Part shown: piece by piece, positions 10,579-19,195 of the stretch
Layout of the letters: every line of letters begins with the position of its first letter
Numbering within the stretch: position 1 is the stretch's first letter
Assembly: GCA_012033055.1 (NCBI GenBank)
Contig: JAAUPR010000001.1
Location: 1 to 55,600, forward strand
Origin: Limnothrix sp. RL_2_0
GTDB taxonomy: Bacteria; Cyanobacteriota; Cyanobacteriia; Cyanobacteriales; MRBY01
Direction: 5' to 3'
DNA length: 55,600 nucleotides
Position numbers and translations under genes: made by a program
Notes under the pieces: model-generated
The model's database searches: none
Told to the model about the DNA's origin: nothing
Seen by the model: only the letters and a program-made list of their open reading frames with translations

Positions 10579-10989
10579 ATGTACGCATCCAAACCCCGCA
10601 GACAACTTCAATCTATTCAGCCGCAGCGACAGTCTCAACGTCCGAGGCAACCTCTTCGTTCCCGTCAGCGGGTTCAGCAGCAATCTCGTCGGCAGAATGG
10701 GGTTTTGATCGAGCTAGGCATCCAAACTTCTGTGAATTGTCTATTGGTTGGGGTGGCGATCGCCGCCATTACAAACCTGTTACCGACCCACATATCCCAG
10801 CAAGAACAAATAGCAGAAATTCGTACAGAGGTCGCTGAAGCCGAATATCGGGTAAAGACGTTACATAAAGACTTTGACGAAAACTTTGATGCCTACGAAT
10901 CCCAGAAGCTAATCCAAGAACATAGCTCCAAGGTGGATGCTAACCAAAAACGGATCATCTGGCTCAAGCCCACGCCCGCTGCTGAGTAG
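10579..10989 (+). CDS. Small membrane protein resembling the slr1601 family of putative cell-division proteins
   Basis: 136 residues. The first 45 are rich in Arg and Gln (RPRQPLRSRQRVQQQSRRQ), followed by one membrane segment (about 48-66, SVNCLLVGVAIAAITNL) and a coiled coil (about 72-110, EQIAEIRTEVAEAEYRVKTL). This layout of short cytoplasmic tail, single membrane helix and periplasmic coiled coil resembles FtsL/DivIC-type divisome proteins, and cyanobacterial relatives are annotated as slr1601-type. The family name is from memory. It follows dnaB after a 296-bp gap in which nothing was recognised, and converges on rnj. Confidence 0.65.
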   Translation: MYASKPRRQLQSIQPQRQSQRPRQPLRSRQRVQQQSRRQNGVLIELGIQTSVNCLLVGVAIAAITNLLPTHISQQEQIAEIRTEVAEAEYRVKTLHKDFDENFDAYESQKLIQEHSSKVDANQKRIIWLKPTPAAE

Positions 10990-11008
10990 TGGATGGATGG
11001 ATTGACTT

Positions 11009-11047
11009 AATTATTTATTTAATTATTTATTTAATTAATTATTTATT
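11009..11047. repeat. AT-rich short tandem repeat
   Basis: The unit AATTATTTATTT recurs about three times between two convergent genes. It is nearly pure A/T and may ease DNA unwinding or aid termination. Confidence 0.6.
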
Positions 11048-11060
11048 CCCCTAAAACATC

Positions 11061-11094
11061 AAAAAGAGGAAGGCTAACCAGTCTCCCTCTTCCT
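11061..11094 (-). terminator. Terminator of rnj (possibly bidirectional)
   Basis: On the minus strand AGGAAG pairs with CTTCCT across a 16-base loop and is followed by CTTTTT. It lies about 35 bases after the rnj stop and between convergent genes. Confidence 0.55.
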
Positions 11095-11128
11095 TTATTC
11101 GTACTATACCTAAAATCTAAGAATGATT

Positions 11129-12925
11129 TTAAGAGGCAATGGTGGCTGCGGTGGGACGACGGCGACGGCGTTGTTGAGAACGAGCAGCAGTTTGCTCACT
11201 CACCTGCATCAAGAAAACGATTAACGGTTGACCCTGCATTTCTCGGCGAGCTAGACGCTCAAGGGCTTGCTCCACTTCGATGCGAATCCCAGTCCAGTCA
11301 ATGTCCTCACCCTTTTTATTATCAGAGAGGCGATCGCCGAGAGTACTTTCCACATTACGCTGAATCAGTTGATGCAGAAGCTTATTATTCTGAGCCGTGA
11401 CCACCCCACGAATATGAATCTCTGGCGGTGCAATCAACTTACCATCCTGAGTGACAGCCGCCGCCACCGTAATGACCCCCTGTTCCGCCAACTGCTGACG
11501 ATCTTGCAGCACACTATCATGGACAATACCAGAGCGATCTACTAGTTCAATCCCAGAATCCACCTTGCCAACCACACCAATCGATTGCTCCGTGAGGCGG
11601 ACAATATCACCATTATCAATAATGATCATGTTCTCTTCAGGCACACCCATCGACTGAGCCGTTTGAGCATGCTTCACCAACATCCGGTGCTCACCGTGAA
11701 AAGGAACAAAGAACTTCGGTTTAGTCAACGCGAGCATCAACTTGTGCTCATCTTGAGAACCATGACCAGAAACGTGAATACCTTCCTTTTTGCCGTAAAC
11801 AACATTCGCACCGAGCATCATTAGACGGTCAATCGTATTCACCACAGAAATCGTATTACCCGGAATCGGATTTGCCGAGAAAACAACAGTATCTCCCTGC
11901 TTAATCTTGATGTGACGGTGTTCACCCTTAGAAATACGGGTCATCGCCGACAAACTTTCCCCTTGAGAACCAGTACTTAAAATCAATAGATCTTCGTCCC
12001 GCATACTGCGCATTTGACGCAATGGAATAAAGAGGTCGTCTGGACATTGCATATAGCCAAGATTACGGGCATGGGAAATCACGTTGAGCATCGACCGGCC
12101 GACCACAGCCACCTTACGATGATGCTTCTGGGCAAGTTGCAAAATGATGTTAACGCGATGCACCGAAGAGGCAAAAGTGGTGACCATGATGCGTCCTGCG
12201 GCCTGACCAAAAATTCGATCAAGGTTGGGCTTAACAGAAGCTTCCGAAGGGGTATGACCCGGCACTTCCGCGTTAGTCGAATCACTCAAAAGACAGAGCA
12301 CACCTTTTTCGCCATATTCTGCGAGGCGCTGAAAATCAAAATGCTCACCATCGACGGGAGTGTAGTCAACTTTAAAATCGCCAGTGTGAATAATCACACC
12401 GAGGGGAGTATGGATTGCGACAGTAAAACTATCAGCAATGGAGTGGGTGTTACGAATATATTCAACAGTAAAATTCTTGCCAATCTTAACGGTGTCCCGG
12501 GGGCGTACGCTGTGGAGTGTGGTGCGATCGCTGACGCCAGCTTCATCCAGTTTGTCACTGAGGAGGGACATGGCTAGGCGGGGGCCATAGATGACTGGAA
12601 TATCGAACTGCTTGAGGTGGTGGGAGATGCCGCCGATGTGGTCTTCATGACCATGGGTAACAATCATCCCTTTAATTTTGTGGCGATTGTCACGGAGATA
12701 AGTGGTATCCGGCAAAACGATGTTTACACCATGCATGCCGTCTGTAGGGAACGCTAAACCTGCATCAAGCAAAATAATTTCATCGTCGTACTCGAATACA
12801 CAGGTATTTTTTCCGATTTCGTGAAGACCACCGAGGGGAATGATTTTAATTGAATCTAGACCGTCGTTGGTATCGACAACTTTATTCTCTTTTTTTGCTA
12901 CGAGTTTAGGCTTGTTATTTTTCAT
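11129..12925 (-). CDS. rnj: Ribonuclease J
   Basis: 598 residues. A metallo-beta-lactamase/beta-CASP enzyme with 5'-3' exonuclease and endonuclease activity in RNA turnover. The N-terminus has a short charged extension, then IIPLGGLHEIGKN, the zinc site THGHEDHIGG near residue 91, and THSIADSFTVAIHT. The beta-CASP region has TTFASSVHRV and LSTGSQGE, and SGHGSQDE and FVPFHGEHRML complete it. A C-terminal RNase J domain follows, ending in a basic tail (RSQQRRRRRPTAA). It is the last gene of asd-dapA-rnj. A weak Shine-Dalgarno AAGGA precedes the ATG. Confidence 0.95.
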   Translation of the reverse strand: MKNNKPKLVAKKENKVVDTNDGLDSIKIIPLGGLHEIGKNTCVFEYDDEIILLDAGLAFPTDGMHGVNIVLPDTTYLRDNRHKIKGMIVTHGHEDHIGGISHHLKQFDIPVIYGPRLAMSLLSDKLDEAGVSDRTTLHSVRPRDTVKIGKNFTVEYIRNTHSIADSFTVAIHTPLGVIIHTGDFKVDYTPVDGEHFDFQRLAEYGEKGVLCLLSDSTNAEVPGHTPSEASVKPNLDRIFGQAAGRIMVTTFASSVHRVNIILQLAQKHHRKVAVVGRSMLNVISHARNLGYMQCPDDLFIPLRQMRSMRDEDLLILSTGSQGESLSAMTRISKGEHRHIKIKQGDTVVFSANPIPGNTISVVNTIDRLMMLGANVVYGKKEGIHVSGHGSQDEHKLMLALTKPKFFVPFHGEHRMLVKHAQTAQSMGVPEENMIIIDNGDIVRLTEQSIGVVGKVDSGIELVDRSGIVHDSVLQDRQQLAEQGVITVAAAVTQDGKLIAPPEIHIRGVVTAQNNKLLHQLIQRNVESTLGDRLSDNKKGEDIDWTGIRIEVEQALERLARREMQGQPLIVFLMQVSEQTAARSQQRRRRRPTAATIAS

Positions 12926-13088
12926 AAATTTCCTTTTTTAGGTTAATGGTTACTGAAAAAGACTTGGGAATATGAACGAGACAGCTATTCCAGCAACTAG
13001 TTGTTCTGGAGCAGACCATCGACATATGAGGTTTTCAATTCTGCGGTGGTGATGGTGTACTAGGCCAAGCTAGACAATGGGCTAGTGA

Positions 13089-13979
13089 TCACAGTAGAGA
13101 AAGATTTTTTAGCACTTCGGTCAATTGTCTGGTGAGTGCTGGGTCAAGGGGAGCTAGGGGCTGGCGAAAACTGCCGAGGCTCCAACCTTGCAAAATAAGT
13201 GCTGTTTTAACGGGAATGGGATTGGTTTCGCAAAACAAAACTTTGAATAGGGGAAACAGTTCGAGATGAAGCTTGATGGCCGTTTGGTTGTCACCGTCCA
13301 AAAAGGCTTTGATCATGGCTTGCATTTGAGTCCCCACGAGGTGACTGGATACACTAACGACTCCTTGGGCACCGACGCTCATCAGGGGGAGAGTCAGGCT
13401 ATCGTCTCCGGAATAGATCTCGAAAGATTCGTCAACGGCACAGCGGATCTGGGCGGCTTGGTCGAGGTTGCCACTAGCTTCTTTGATGGCGACGATATTC
13501 TCTATTTTCGCTAAACGAATTACGGTTTCCGGAGCAAGGTTGCAACTGGTGCGGCCGGGTACGTTATAGAGCATCAGTGGCATATCGGGGCATGCTTCGG
13601 CGATCGCCTGATAATGCTGATACAAACCTGATTGGGGTGGCTTGTTGTAATAGGGTACAACTTGTAAAGAGCCATCTAGTCCTAGTTTAGCAGCTTTTTG
13701 GGTGGCGGCGATCGCCTCACTAGTGGAGTTGGAACCCGTACCCGCAATAATCTTTGCTTTACCCACCGCCGCATTTTTTACCGCTTGGAAGAGACCATAC
13801 TCCTCATCCCACGTTAACGTCGGCGACTCGCCAGTAGTGCCACAGACGACGAGACCATCACTCCCATTTTCGATCAAATGAGCTGCTAGCTTTTCCGCCA
13901 TCGCGTAGTCCACTTGCCCTTCTTCCGTGAAGGGGGTCACCATCGCCGTAATTACCCGACCAAATCTTGTACTTGTCAT
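13089..13979 (-). CDS. dapA: 4-hydroxy-tetrahydrodipicolinate synthase
   Basis: 296 residues. It condenses pyruvate with aspartate semialdehyde, the first committed step to diaminopimelate and lysine. It is a TIM barrel with [11 protein letters not shown] (substrate carboxylate binding), [12 protein letters not shown] (Tyr of the proton relay) and [11 protein letters not shown], whose Lys forms the Schiff base with pyruvate. Full family length. It starts 36 bp after asd on the same strand and precedes rnj by 163 bp, an arrangement shared by other cyanobacteria. It uses the direct product of Asd. Confidence 0.97.
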   Translation of the reverse strand: MTSTRFGRVITAMVTPFTEEGQVDYAMAEKLAAHLIENGSDGLVVCGTTGESPTLTWDEEYGLFQAVKNAAVGKAKIIAGTGSNSTSEAIAATQKAAKLGLDGSLQVVPYYNKPPQSGLYQHYQAIAEACPDMPLMLYNVPGRTSCNLAPETVIRLAKIENIVAIKEASGNLDQAAQIRCAVDESFEIYSGDDSLTLPLMSVGAQGVVSVSSHLVGTQMQAMIKAFLDGDNQTAIKLHLELFPLFKVLFCETNPIPVKTALILQGWSLGSFRQPLAPLDPALTRQLTEVLKNLSLL

Positions 13980-14015
13980 AAAAGAATCGACACAACACGC
14001 ATAATTCTCAAGGCA

Positions 14016-15061
14016 TTAAACTGTCGCCGCGACAGACATAGAAGACATCAATAAATCCTGTTCGCACACCAATTCCGCAATTTGCACCGCATTTAGAGCA
14101 GCCCCTTTACGGATTTGGTCACCACATAACCACATTTCGATGCCGTGGTCTTGGGAAATATCTTTCCGAATGCGACCAACTAAAACAGGATCTTTTCCAG
14201 TCGCATCCATGGGCATCGGAAAATAGTTTTTCTCCCAGTCTTCAACGATAGCAACACCGGGGGCTTTGGATAAAATTTTCTTGGCATCCGCAGGGGAGAA
14301 AGGTGCGTCAAACTCTAAATTAACGGCTTCGGAATGGGCGCGCAAGACGGGAACCCGAACACAAGTGGCACTCACTCGCAAATCTGGTTCGTTAAAAATC
14401 TTACGAGTTTCGTTGACCATCTTCATTTCTTCCTCGCAATACCCTTGATCATTGAGGGGGGAATTGTGGGGAAATAAGTTGAAGGCGAGGGGATAGGGAA
14501 AAGATTCTGTTTGCGGGGTTTCGCCAGCCAAAATTGCTGTGGTTTGTTGGCGGACTTCTTCCATCGCTCTCGCTCCAGCGCGCTCGCGGACTGGTATGTG
14601 GAAACGACAATGCGCTTAATAGGTTGCACCCGATGCAACGGGTAAATAGCCACCCCCAAAATGATGGTTGTGCAATTGGGATTGGCGATAATACCTTTGT
14701 GTTGTTTCGCGGCTTCGGGGTTGATCTCCGGTATCACTAGGGGCACTTCGGGATCCATTCGGAATGCACTGGAATTGTCGATGACTACGGCTCCGGCTTC
14801 CACGGCGATCGCCGCCCATTGCTTCGAAGTAGACCCACCGGCAGAAGCCAGTAAAATATCAACCCCTTCAAAAGCTTCTTTGGTTACAGCTTCGACAGTA
14901 ATGGATTCGCCCTTGAAAGTTAAGGTTTTTCCGGCAGACCTAGGTGATGCCAGAAGCTTGAGTTCGTTGATCGGAAAATTACGTTCTTCGAGGAGCTGGA
15001 GCAACTCGGCTCCGACGGCTCCTGTCGCCCCAAGAATGGCAACATTGACTAATTTTGACAA
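14016..15061 (-). CDS. asd: Aspartate-semialdehyde dehydrogenase, reading frame broken by a one-base deletion
   Basis: Asd reduces aspartyl phosphate to aspartate semialdehyde, shared by lysine, threonine, methionine and diaminopimelate synthesis. The first part (15061 to about 14580) has the NADP site GATGAVGAELL and the catalytic Cys in NPNCTTI. The frame then runs wrongly into SALERERWKK. Adding one C to the plus strand near 14577-14583 restores SGAGARAMEEVRQQ and joins the rest (to 14016), which holds CVRVPVLRAHSEAV. Repaired, it has about 340 residues, the family norm. The start is TTG: AGGAGG lies eight bases upstream and the protein then begins SKLVNVAILGATG. An essential gene is unlikely to be truly broken. 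Confidence 0.9.
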
Positions 15062-15432
15062 AGAAAAAACCTCCTGCGGAATTTTTAAATAAATGGATCA
15101 AAAACGAAAAAATTAAACGGCGGTCAGACAACGAAAAAATACTTTAACTAATAGGAGCTTGACTGAAATGGTTACAGTGCGAAGAAGCTCTTCCCGTGCG
15201 ATCGCCTCAGATAAGACTGTATACGTAGAAGCTCTAATTATACTATTATCAGATAGGTTAACCCACAATCAAAACGCATTAGATCGCACCAGATTCATCT
15301 GATTATCTATCGTTTAGGGTTGTCCCCCTAGGATATCACGGAGCGTTCAGATCACACTCAATTTGGGAGATTGACCATCCGCGACCCTAGTTTTTTAGTT
15401 GTAATCTATATATTTAGAGCCTTAAAATATCG
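15062..15432. other. 370-bp divergent intergenic region, asd / tig
   Basis: It holds no believable gene and must contain the promoters of both operons. About 35-105 bases before tig, CTAGG near 15328 and CCTAG near 15387 could close a bulged hairpin followed by six T, a possible attenuator in the tig leader. This is only a by-eye fold. Confidence 0.45.
15070..15075 (-). promoter_or_regulatory. Shine-Dalgarno AGGAGG fixing the TTG start of asd
   Basis: A perfect AGGAGG is placed eight bases before TTG. No ATG lies at a usable position, so this site decides the start. Confidence 0.75.
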
Positions 15433-16821
15433 ATGAAAGTTACCCAGGAAAAGCTTCCTGCCAGTCAAATTGGGTTGGAAATCGAAGTCCCCGCTGACGT
15501 GACCCAGAAAGCCTACAATAACGCCGTAAGTAAGCTTGCACGCACCGTGAATCTACCCGGGTTCCGTAAAGGAAAAGTGCCCAAGCAGATTTTGATTCAG
15601 CGCCTAGGCACAGGTCGTATCAAGGCATCGGTACTAGAAGAGCTAGTCGATGACAGTTTGAAGGCGGCCATTGAGCAGGAAAAGATTGAGGCACTGGGTA
15701 ACTACCAGTTAAAGTCTTCTTTTGAAGAATTGATCGCTAGTTATCAGCCCGGCGAACCTTTTACTTTTAAAGCCGCAGTAGATGTTCCGGCAACGGTCAC
15801 CCTTGATACTTATAAGGGTCTCGCTTTTAAAGCGGAAAAGACTGAGTATGATCCGGCTCAACTCGAAGAATATCTTGAACAAAAACGCCGTGATACGGCT
15901 ACCCTCATCCCGGTCGAAGATCGTGGTGCTGAGCTGGGTGATGTGGCGATCGCCGACTATGAAGGTCGTTACCTCACAGAAGCTGGCGAAGAAGAAGAGG
16001 AAATTATTCCCGGTACAAAGGCCGATGATTTCTCCCTTGACCTCGAAGAAGGCAAATTTATCCCCGGCTTTATTGATGGTTTTATCGGCATGAAACCCGA
16101 AGAGACCAAGAAATTTACAGTCACCTTCCCCGAAGACTACGGCCAAGAAGAAATGGCTGGGAAAGATGTTTCCTTCACTGTGACTCTCAAGGAATTGAAA
16201 GGGCGCGAGCTACCAGACCTTGATGACGATTTCGCCTCCGAAGCTTCTGAAGAAGAATTCGACACCCTCGATGCTTGGAAAGAGAGCCTAGAAGCTCAGT
16301 TTAAGGAGAATGCGGAGATCGCCACGAAAAATAGTGTGCGTCAAAGCTTGGTAAAGCTCCTTGAGCAGAATAACAGTGTCGATCTTCCTGAAGTCAGCGT
16401 TAATGAAGAAATCACGGCTGTGCTGACCCAGCAGATGATGGAATTCAGCCGCATGGGGATTGATGTGAATCAGCTTTTTAATAAAGACATGATTCCGAAG
16501 CTCCGGGAAACTGCCCGCCCTGAAGCGGAAAAGCGCCTTGGTAATTCTTTGATCTTGACGGAAATTGCGAAGGTCGAAAAGATCGAAGCGGATCCTGAAA
16601 AGTTTGGCGATCGCCTAGAAAGTGCAAAGGCCGAGCTTACTGAAGAATACGACGAGGAACGCCTCAAGGAAGCCATCAAAGAAGAAATCACTATCGAAGC
16701 GACCCTCGATTGGCTACAAGAGCAGTCCGAGATCGAATTTGTACCGGTTGGCACTTTGGAGCCTGAGGAAGAAGACGAAGACGATGGTGTGATTGACGTA
16801 GAGGCATCAGAAGAGGAATAA
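15433..16821 (+). CDS. tig: Trigger factor, ribosome-bound chaperone
   Basis: 462 residues. Trigger factor sits at the ribosome exit tunnel and shields nascent chains. The N-terminal domain has the ribosome-docking signature PGFRKGKVPK (near residue 40). A FKBP-like prolyl-isomerase domain follows (about 155-255, with VAIADYEGRY and FIPGFIDGFIGMKPEE), then the helical C-terminal arms. The tail is very acidic (EPEEEDEDDGVIDVEASEEE). In other cyanobacteria tig is followed by clpP and clpX; here a strong terminator and then a tRNA gene follow, so that linkage is lost. Confidence 0.96.
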   Translation: MKVTQEKLPASQIGLEIEVPADVTQKAYNNAVSKLARTVNLPGFRKGKVPKQILIQRLGTGRIKASVLEELVDDSLKAAIEQEKIEALGNYQLKSSFEELIASYQPGEPFTFKAAVDVPATVTLDTYKGLAFKAEKTEYDPAQLEEYLEQKRRDTATLIPVEDRGAELGDVAIADYEGRYLTEAGEEEEEIIPGTKADDFSLDLEEGKFIPGFIDGFIGMKPEETKKFTVTFPEDYGQEEMAGKDVSFTVTLKELKGRELPDLDDDFASEASEEEFDTLDAWKESLEAQFKENAEIATKNSVRQSLVKLLEQNNSVDLPEVSVNEEITAVLTQQMMEFSRMGIDVNQLFNKDMIPKLRETARPEAEKRLGNSLILTEIAKVEKIEADPEKFGDRLESAKAELTEEYDEERLKEAIKEEITIEATLDWLQEQSEIEFVPVGTLEPEEEDEDDGVIDVEASEEE

Positions 16822-16877
16822 GGCTGAATTTTTTTGGCTTCTTTAACCTGTTTTCTAGAAAACCTAATAATTATACG

Positions 16878-16902
16878 AGAGGGACCTATTCCCTCTTTTT
16901 TT
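16878..16902 (+). terminator. Intrinsic terminator of tig
   Basis: AGAGGGA and TCCCTCT form a perfect seven-pair stem with a five-base loop and six following T, 57 bases after the stop. Confidence 0.88.
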
Positions 16903-17103
16903 GTGTCTAGGGAAAAAGGCTTGCTCAGTCGGCAATTCACCCAGTTTTGGCAAACGTGATGACCCTAGCTTTGTTGGGCTTGTCCAGAGTAGAGTTTAGT
17001 CACGCAGGCAGGGGCAATAGGCAATATACAAAATTTTGTTGGTCAACAAAAAAACGACAACTAAATGTAATTCAGTCATCGCTTTCTTTAAAATTAGAAT
17101 GAG

Positions 17104-17177
17104 GGCGAACGAGGGGACTTGAACCCCCGAATGGCGGTACCACAAACCGCTGCCTTAACCACTTGGCTACGCTCGCC
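17104..17177 (-). tRNA. trnH: tRNA-His (anticodon GTG)
   Basis: A full cloverleaf can be folded on the minus strand: acceptor GCGAGCG with CGTTCGC (one G-U), D arm GCC/GGC, anticodon stem GCGGT/ACCGC around a loop with anticodon GTG, and a T arm with TTCAAGT. An encoded extra G at position -1 faces discriminator C73, the identity mark of bacterial tRNA-His. CCA is not encoded. Confidence 0.96.
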
Positions 17178-17237
17178 ATGTATGTAACACGATTAACTAT
17201 GATATCTACCTATTTTGATTTTGTCTAGTAAATCTCC

Positions 17238-17642
17238 ATGAAAATTTCTCAAGTGATTGGTATGGTCGGGGGCATCGGCATTATTTGCATCGGGGCGATC
17301 GCCACTGTGTCGAACCCTCAGGAGTCGCGATATCAAAAATATGCTGGCGAGCAAATTGCATTCTACCTGAAGGAAAATGTTTGCCAAGATTCCAATAGCA
17401 ATCTCCCCATTGATCTCGGCAAGTTTAGCAGCAAAGCCCTCGAAAATTATTGCAAAACCCTTGTCGATGCGAGCCAATCGCAATTGGGTGAATTAATCGG
17501 CAAACAAACTAGTCATCAAAATTATGTATTTTTTAGTATTTACCAGACAGATATCGAGTTGCCTGAGCCTTTTCCCCACTATTCCTTCGAGACGCTAGGG
17601 ATTTTTAGCCATTTCTATACTTTTCGTGCAGAAAAGCGTTAG
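17238..17642 (+). CDS. DUF4359 family protein
   Basis: 134 residues. A hydrophobic N-terminal segment (about 5-25, VIGMVGGIGIICIGAIATVS) is followed by the family hallmark NPQESRYQKYAGEQ and a soluble domain with two Cys (ENVCQDS and ENYCKTL), then HQNYVFFSIYQTDI. It is probably anchored in the inner membrane with the domain outside the cytoplasm, where the cysteines could pair. Function unknown. It is divergent from tRNA-His. Confidence 0.75.
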   Translation: MKISQVIGMVGGIGIICIGAIATVSNPQESRYQKYAGEQIAFYLKENVCQDSNSNLPIDLGKFSSKALENYCKTLVDASQSQLGELIGKQTSHQNYVFFSIYQTDIELPEPFPHYSFETLGIFSHFYTFRAEKR

Positions 17643-18000
17643 CCTTTAATCGCAGAAAGGTTGCGGTGGGTTGCCCTCAAATGAAATCTTTCGATGAGTT
17701 TTGAAATATTGGGTTCGCTTCACCCACCCTACAAACTATTGATTAAGGCGATCGCCGCCCTAGAGAAAAAATTCAACCGTTAATTTCTCGCTTAAATTCA
17801 CGATCAAATCCATTCATTATCCATGGCCGTTCGTAGGAGAAGTAGACATTTTCCCTAAAGGATAAAGAAAGCGTTCAGAATAATTTTGCCCCGATGAAAT
17901 GGCGATCGCCGGTAGATTTTGACTTTTTTCTATTTCTCCCCAATCATTGAATATTCTCTGAATAAGCATCCTATTCTCTGTCAATTACCCACTTCACTGT
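17643..18000. other. 358-bp gap with an inverted repeat
   Basis: No gene was recognised. GGTGGGT (17665-17671) and ACCCACC (17722-17728) are complementary and enclose about 50 bases; the right arm sits in TTCGCTTCACCCACCCTAC, a word of the kind seen in dispersed cyanobacterial repeats. Two HIP1 sites are present. It may be a decayed small mobile or repeat element. Confidence 0.4.
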
Positions 18001-18624
18001 ATGAAAAAATATGATGATTTAACAAAAACGTCATGCGGCTTATGTTCTTTTCAAGACTTGCCAGAACCTTATCAATTGGCATTTCAGAAAGGCTCGACAC
18101 ATCATTTATCCGAACAATTTTTACCTGCGGAAGTGGATTGGTTTACCCAAATCTTTATCCTGCCATTTGCGTTAATTTATGCATTGCCACCAGTTCTTTT
18201 ACCCCTCGCATTGCTCAATCAATTGGTGTTGCAACCGGAAAGTTTTGGACGTTTCATTCAAACAATCAGACAGCAGAATGCTAAAGAGACAGTATTTACG
18301 TTGGTCTTATTTACGTTATTGGGCCTGCTATTAATCTACTGTGCTTGGTTTGCATGGAATGGATTTTCTTCTTTTGTGAGAACTTGGCAGGCTCACCAAT
18401 TGCAACGACGCGGAAAACATGGTTTTGGGCTGGTGTTAATTGAAGCAGGTTTGGTCGCACGGTTGATTGATAACATCGATAACGTACACAATTGCTTTTG
18501 GTTGCCAAGAGAGGTAATTACTAATGTTGTTTGGCAGCGTATCCGTGAAGAAGGAGCCAAGCATTCGCGATGGGTTTACCGGACTCAATTATGCTATGTC
18601 AAAGAACATCAAGGCAAACAGTAA
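18001..18624 (+). CDS. Hypothetical membrane protein
   Basis: 207 residues, no family recognised. It has two clear membrane segments (about 53-78, IFILPFALIYALPPVLLPLAL, and about 98-118, VFTLVLFTLLGLLLIYCAWFA). Both ends are soluble; the N-terminal part has a Cys pair (TSCGLCSF) and the C-terminal part is basic (LQRRGKHGFGLVLIEAGLVARL, shown in part as RRGKHGFG). The pattern LIEAGLVAR..D resembles membrane proteins with a PH-like C-terminal strand set, but this is only an impression. It lies alone between two gaps. Confidence 0.65.
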   Translation: MKKYDDLTKTSCGLCSFQDLPEPYQLAFQKGSTHHLSEQFLPAEVDWFTQIFILPFALIYALPPVLLPLALLNQLVLQPESFGRFIQTIRQQNAKETVFTLVLFTLLGLLLIYCAWFAWNGFSSFVRTWQAHQLQRRGKHGFGLVLIEAGLVARLIDNIDNVHNCFWLPREVITNVVWQRIREEGAKHSRWVYRTQLCYVKEHQGKQ

Positions 18625-18771
18625 AAATGCTGGATTATCTTAAAAGGAAATATGTTTGAGCTAGGCCATAAAACCTGGGGAGAAAAAGCTGATCGCCCAC
18701 TGTTTGATTGTCTTGATGATTGGTGGCGATCGCCCTAAGAAATAAGACAGATTGCTTATTTTTGCACCCAT

Positions 18772-18802
18772 AAAAAAACGAAGACAGTAAAAACTATCCT
18801 CG
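18772..18802 (-). terminator. Intrinsic terminator of the thrC / sulfur-carrier pair
   Basis: On the minus strand CGAGGATAGT and ACTGTCTTCG form a ten-pair stem with G-U pairs, a TTTT loop and seven following T, 31 bases after the sulfur-carrier stop. Confidence 0.85.
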
Positions 18803-18833
18803 TATCAAGCATTCATGGTTATTACGCGAATCC

Positions 18834-19109
18834 TTAGCCGCCAGCTACAGCAGGCACAATGCTTACTTCATCACCATCACTTAGCTCAGTATCCACATTA
18901 TTAAGGAAGCGAATATCTTCCTCATTCACATAGATATTAAGAAAGCGGCGGGGCTTGCCTTCATCATCACAAAGACGAGCCTTGATGCCGGGGCAGTTTG
19001 CTTCTAAGGAGTCGAGCAATTCTTTAATCGAAGAACCATCACAGTCAACGGTGGGTTCGTTCTTCGTAAACTTTTGGAGGGGGGTTGGGACTAAAACTTT
19101 AATTGCCAT
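18834..19109 (-). CDS. MoaD/ThiS-family sulfur carrier protein
   Basis: 91 residues counted from the ATG before [11 protein letters not shown]; a longer in-frame reading adds 36 residues that look untranslated. It is a ubiquitin-like fold ending in the diglycine VPAVAGG, the tail that is adenylated and converted to thiocarboxylate in this family. The core has the motif [18 protein letters not shown] and [16 protein letters not shown]. It lies 86 bp after thrC on the same strand and shares its terminator. A carrier tied to amino-acid synthesis, like CysO in mycobacterial cysteine synthesis, is more likely from context than a molybdopterin role; this is inference. Confidence 0.85.
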   Translation of the reverse strand: MAIKVLVPTPLQKFTKNEPTVDCDGSSIKELLDSLEANCPGIKARLCDDEGKPRRFLNIYVNEEDIRFLNNVDTELSDGDEVSIVPAVAGG

Positions 19110-19195
19110 TTTTGCGAGACAAATTTTTTCAATAAATTTAAAGGACAGGGCAGAACCGGGCAAATAGAATTCATTCACCCAGTTCAGAACAGAAA

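Noticed and set aside
12014-12577. 187-codon plus-strand frame opposite rnj
   Set aside because: Shadow of a conserved gene; no start signal.
18652-18738. 28-codon frame with AAGGAA upstream
   Set aside because: Too short to judge, ends inside a HIP1 site, and has no known relative that I can recall; could be a real small peptide but the support is weak.
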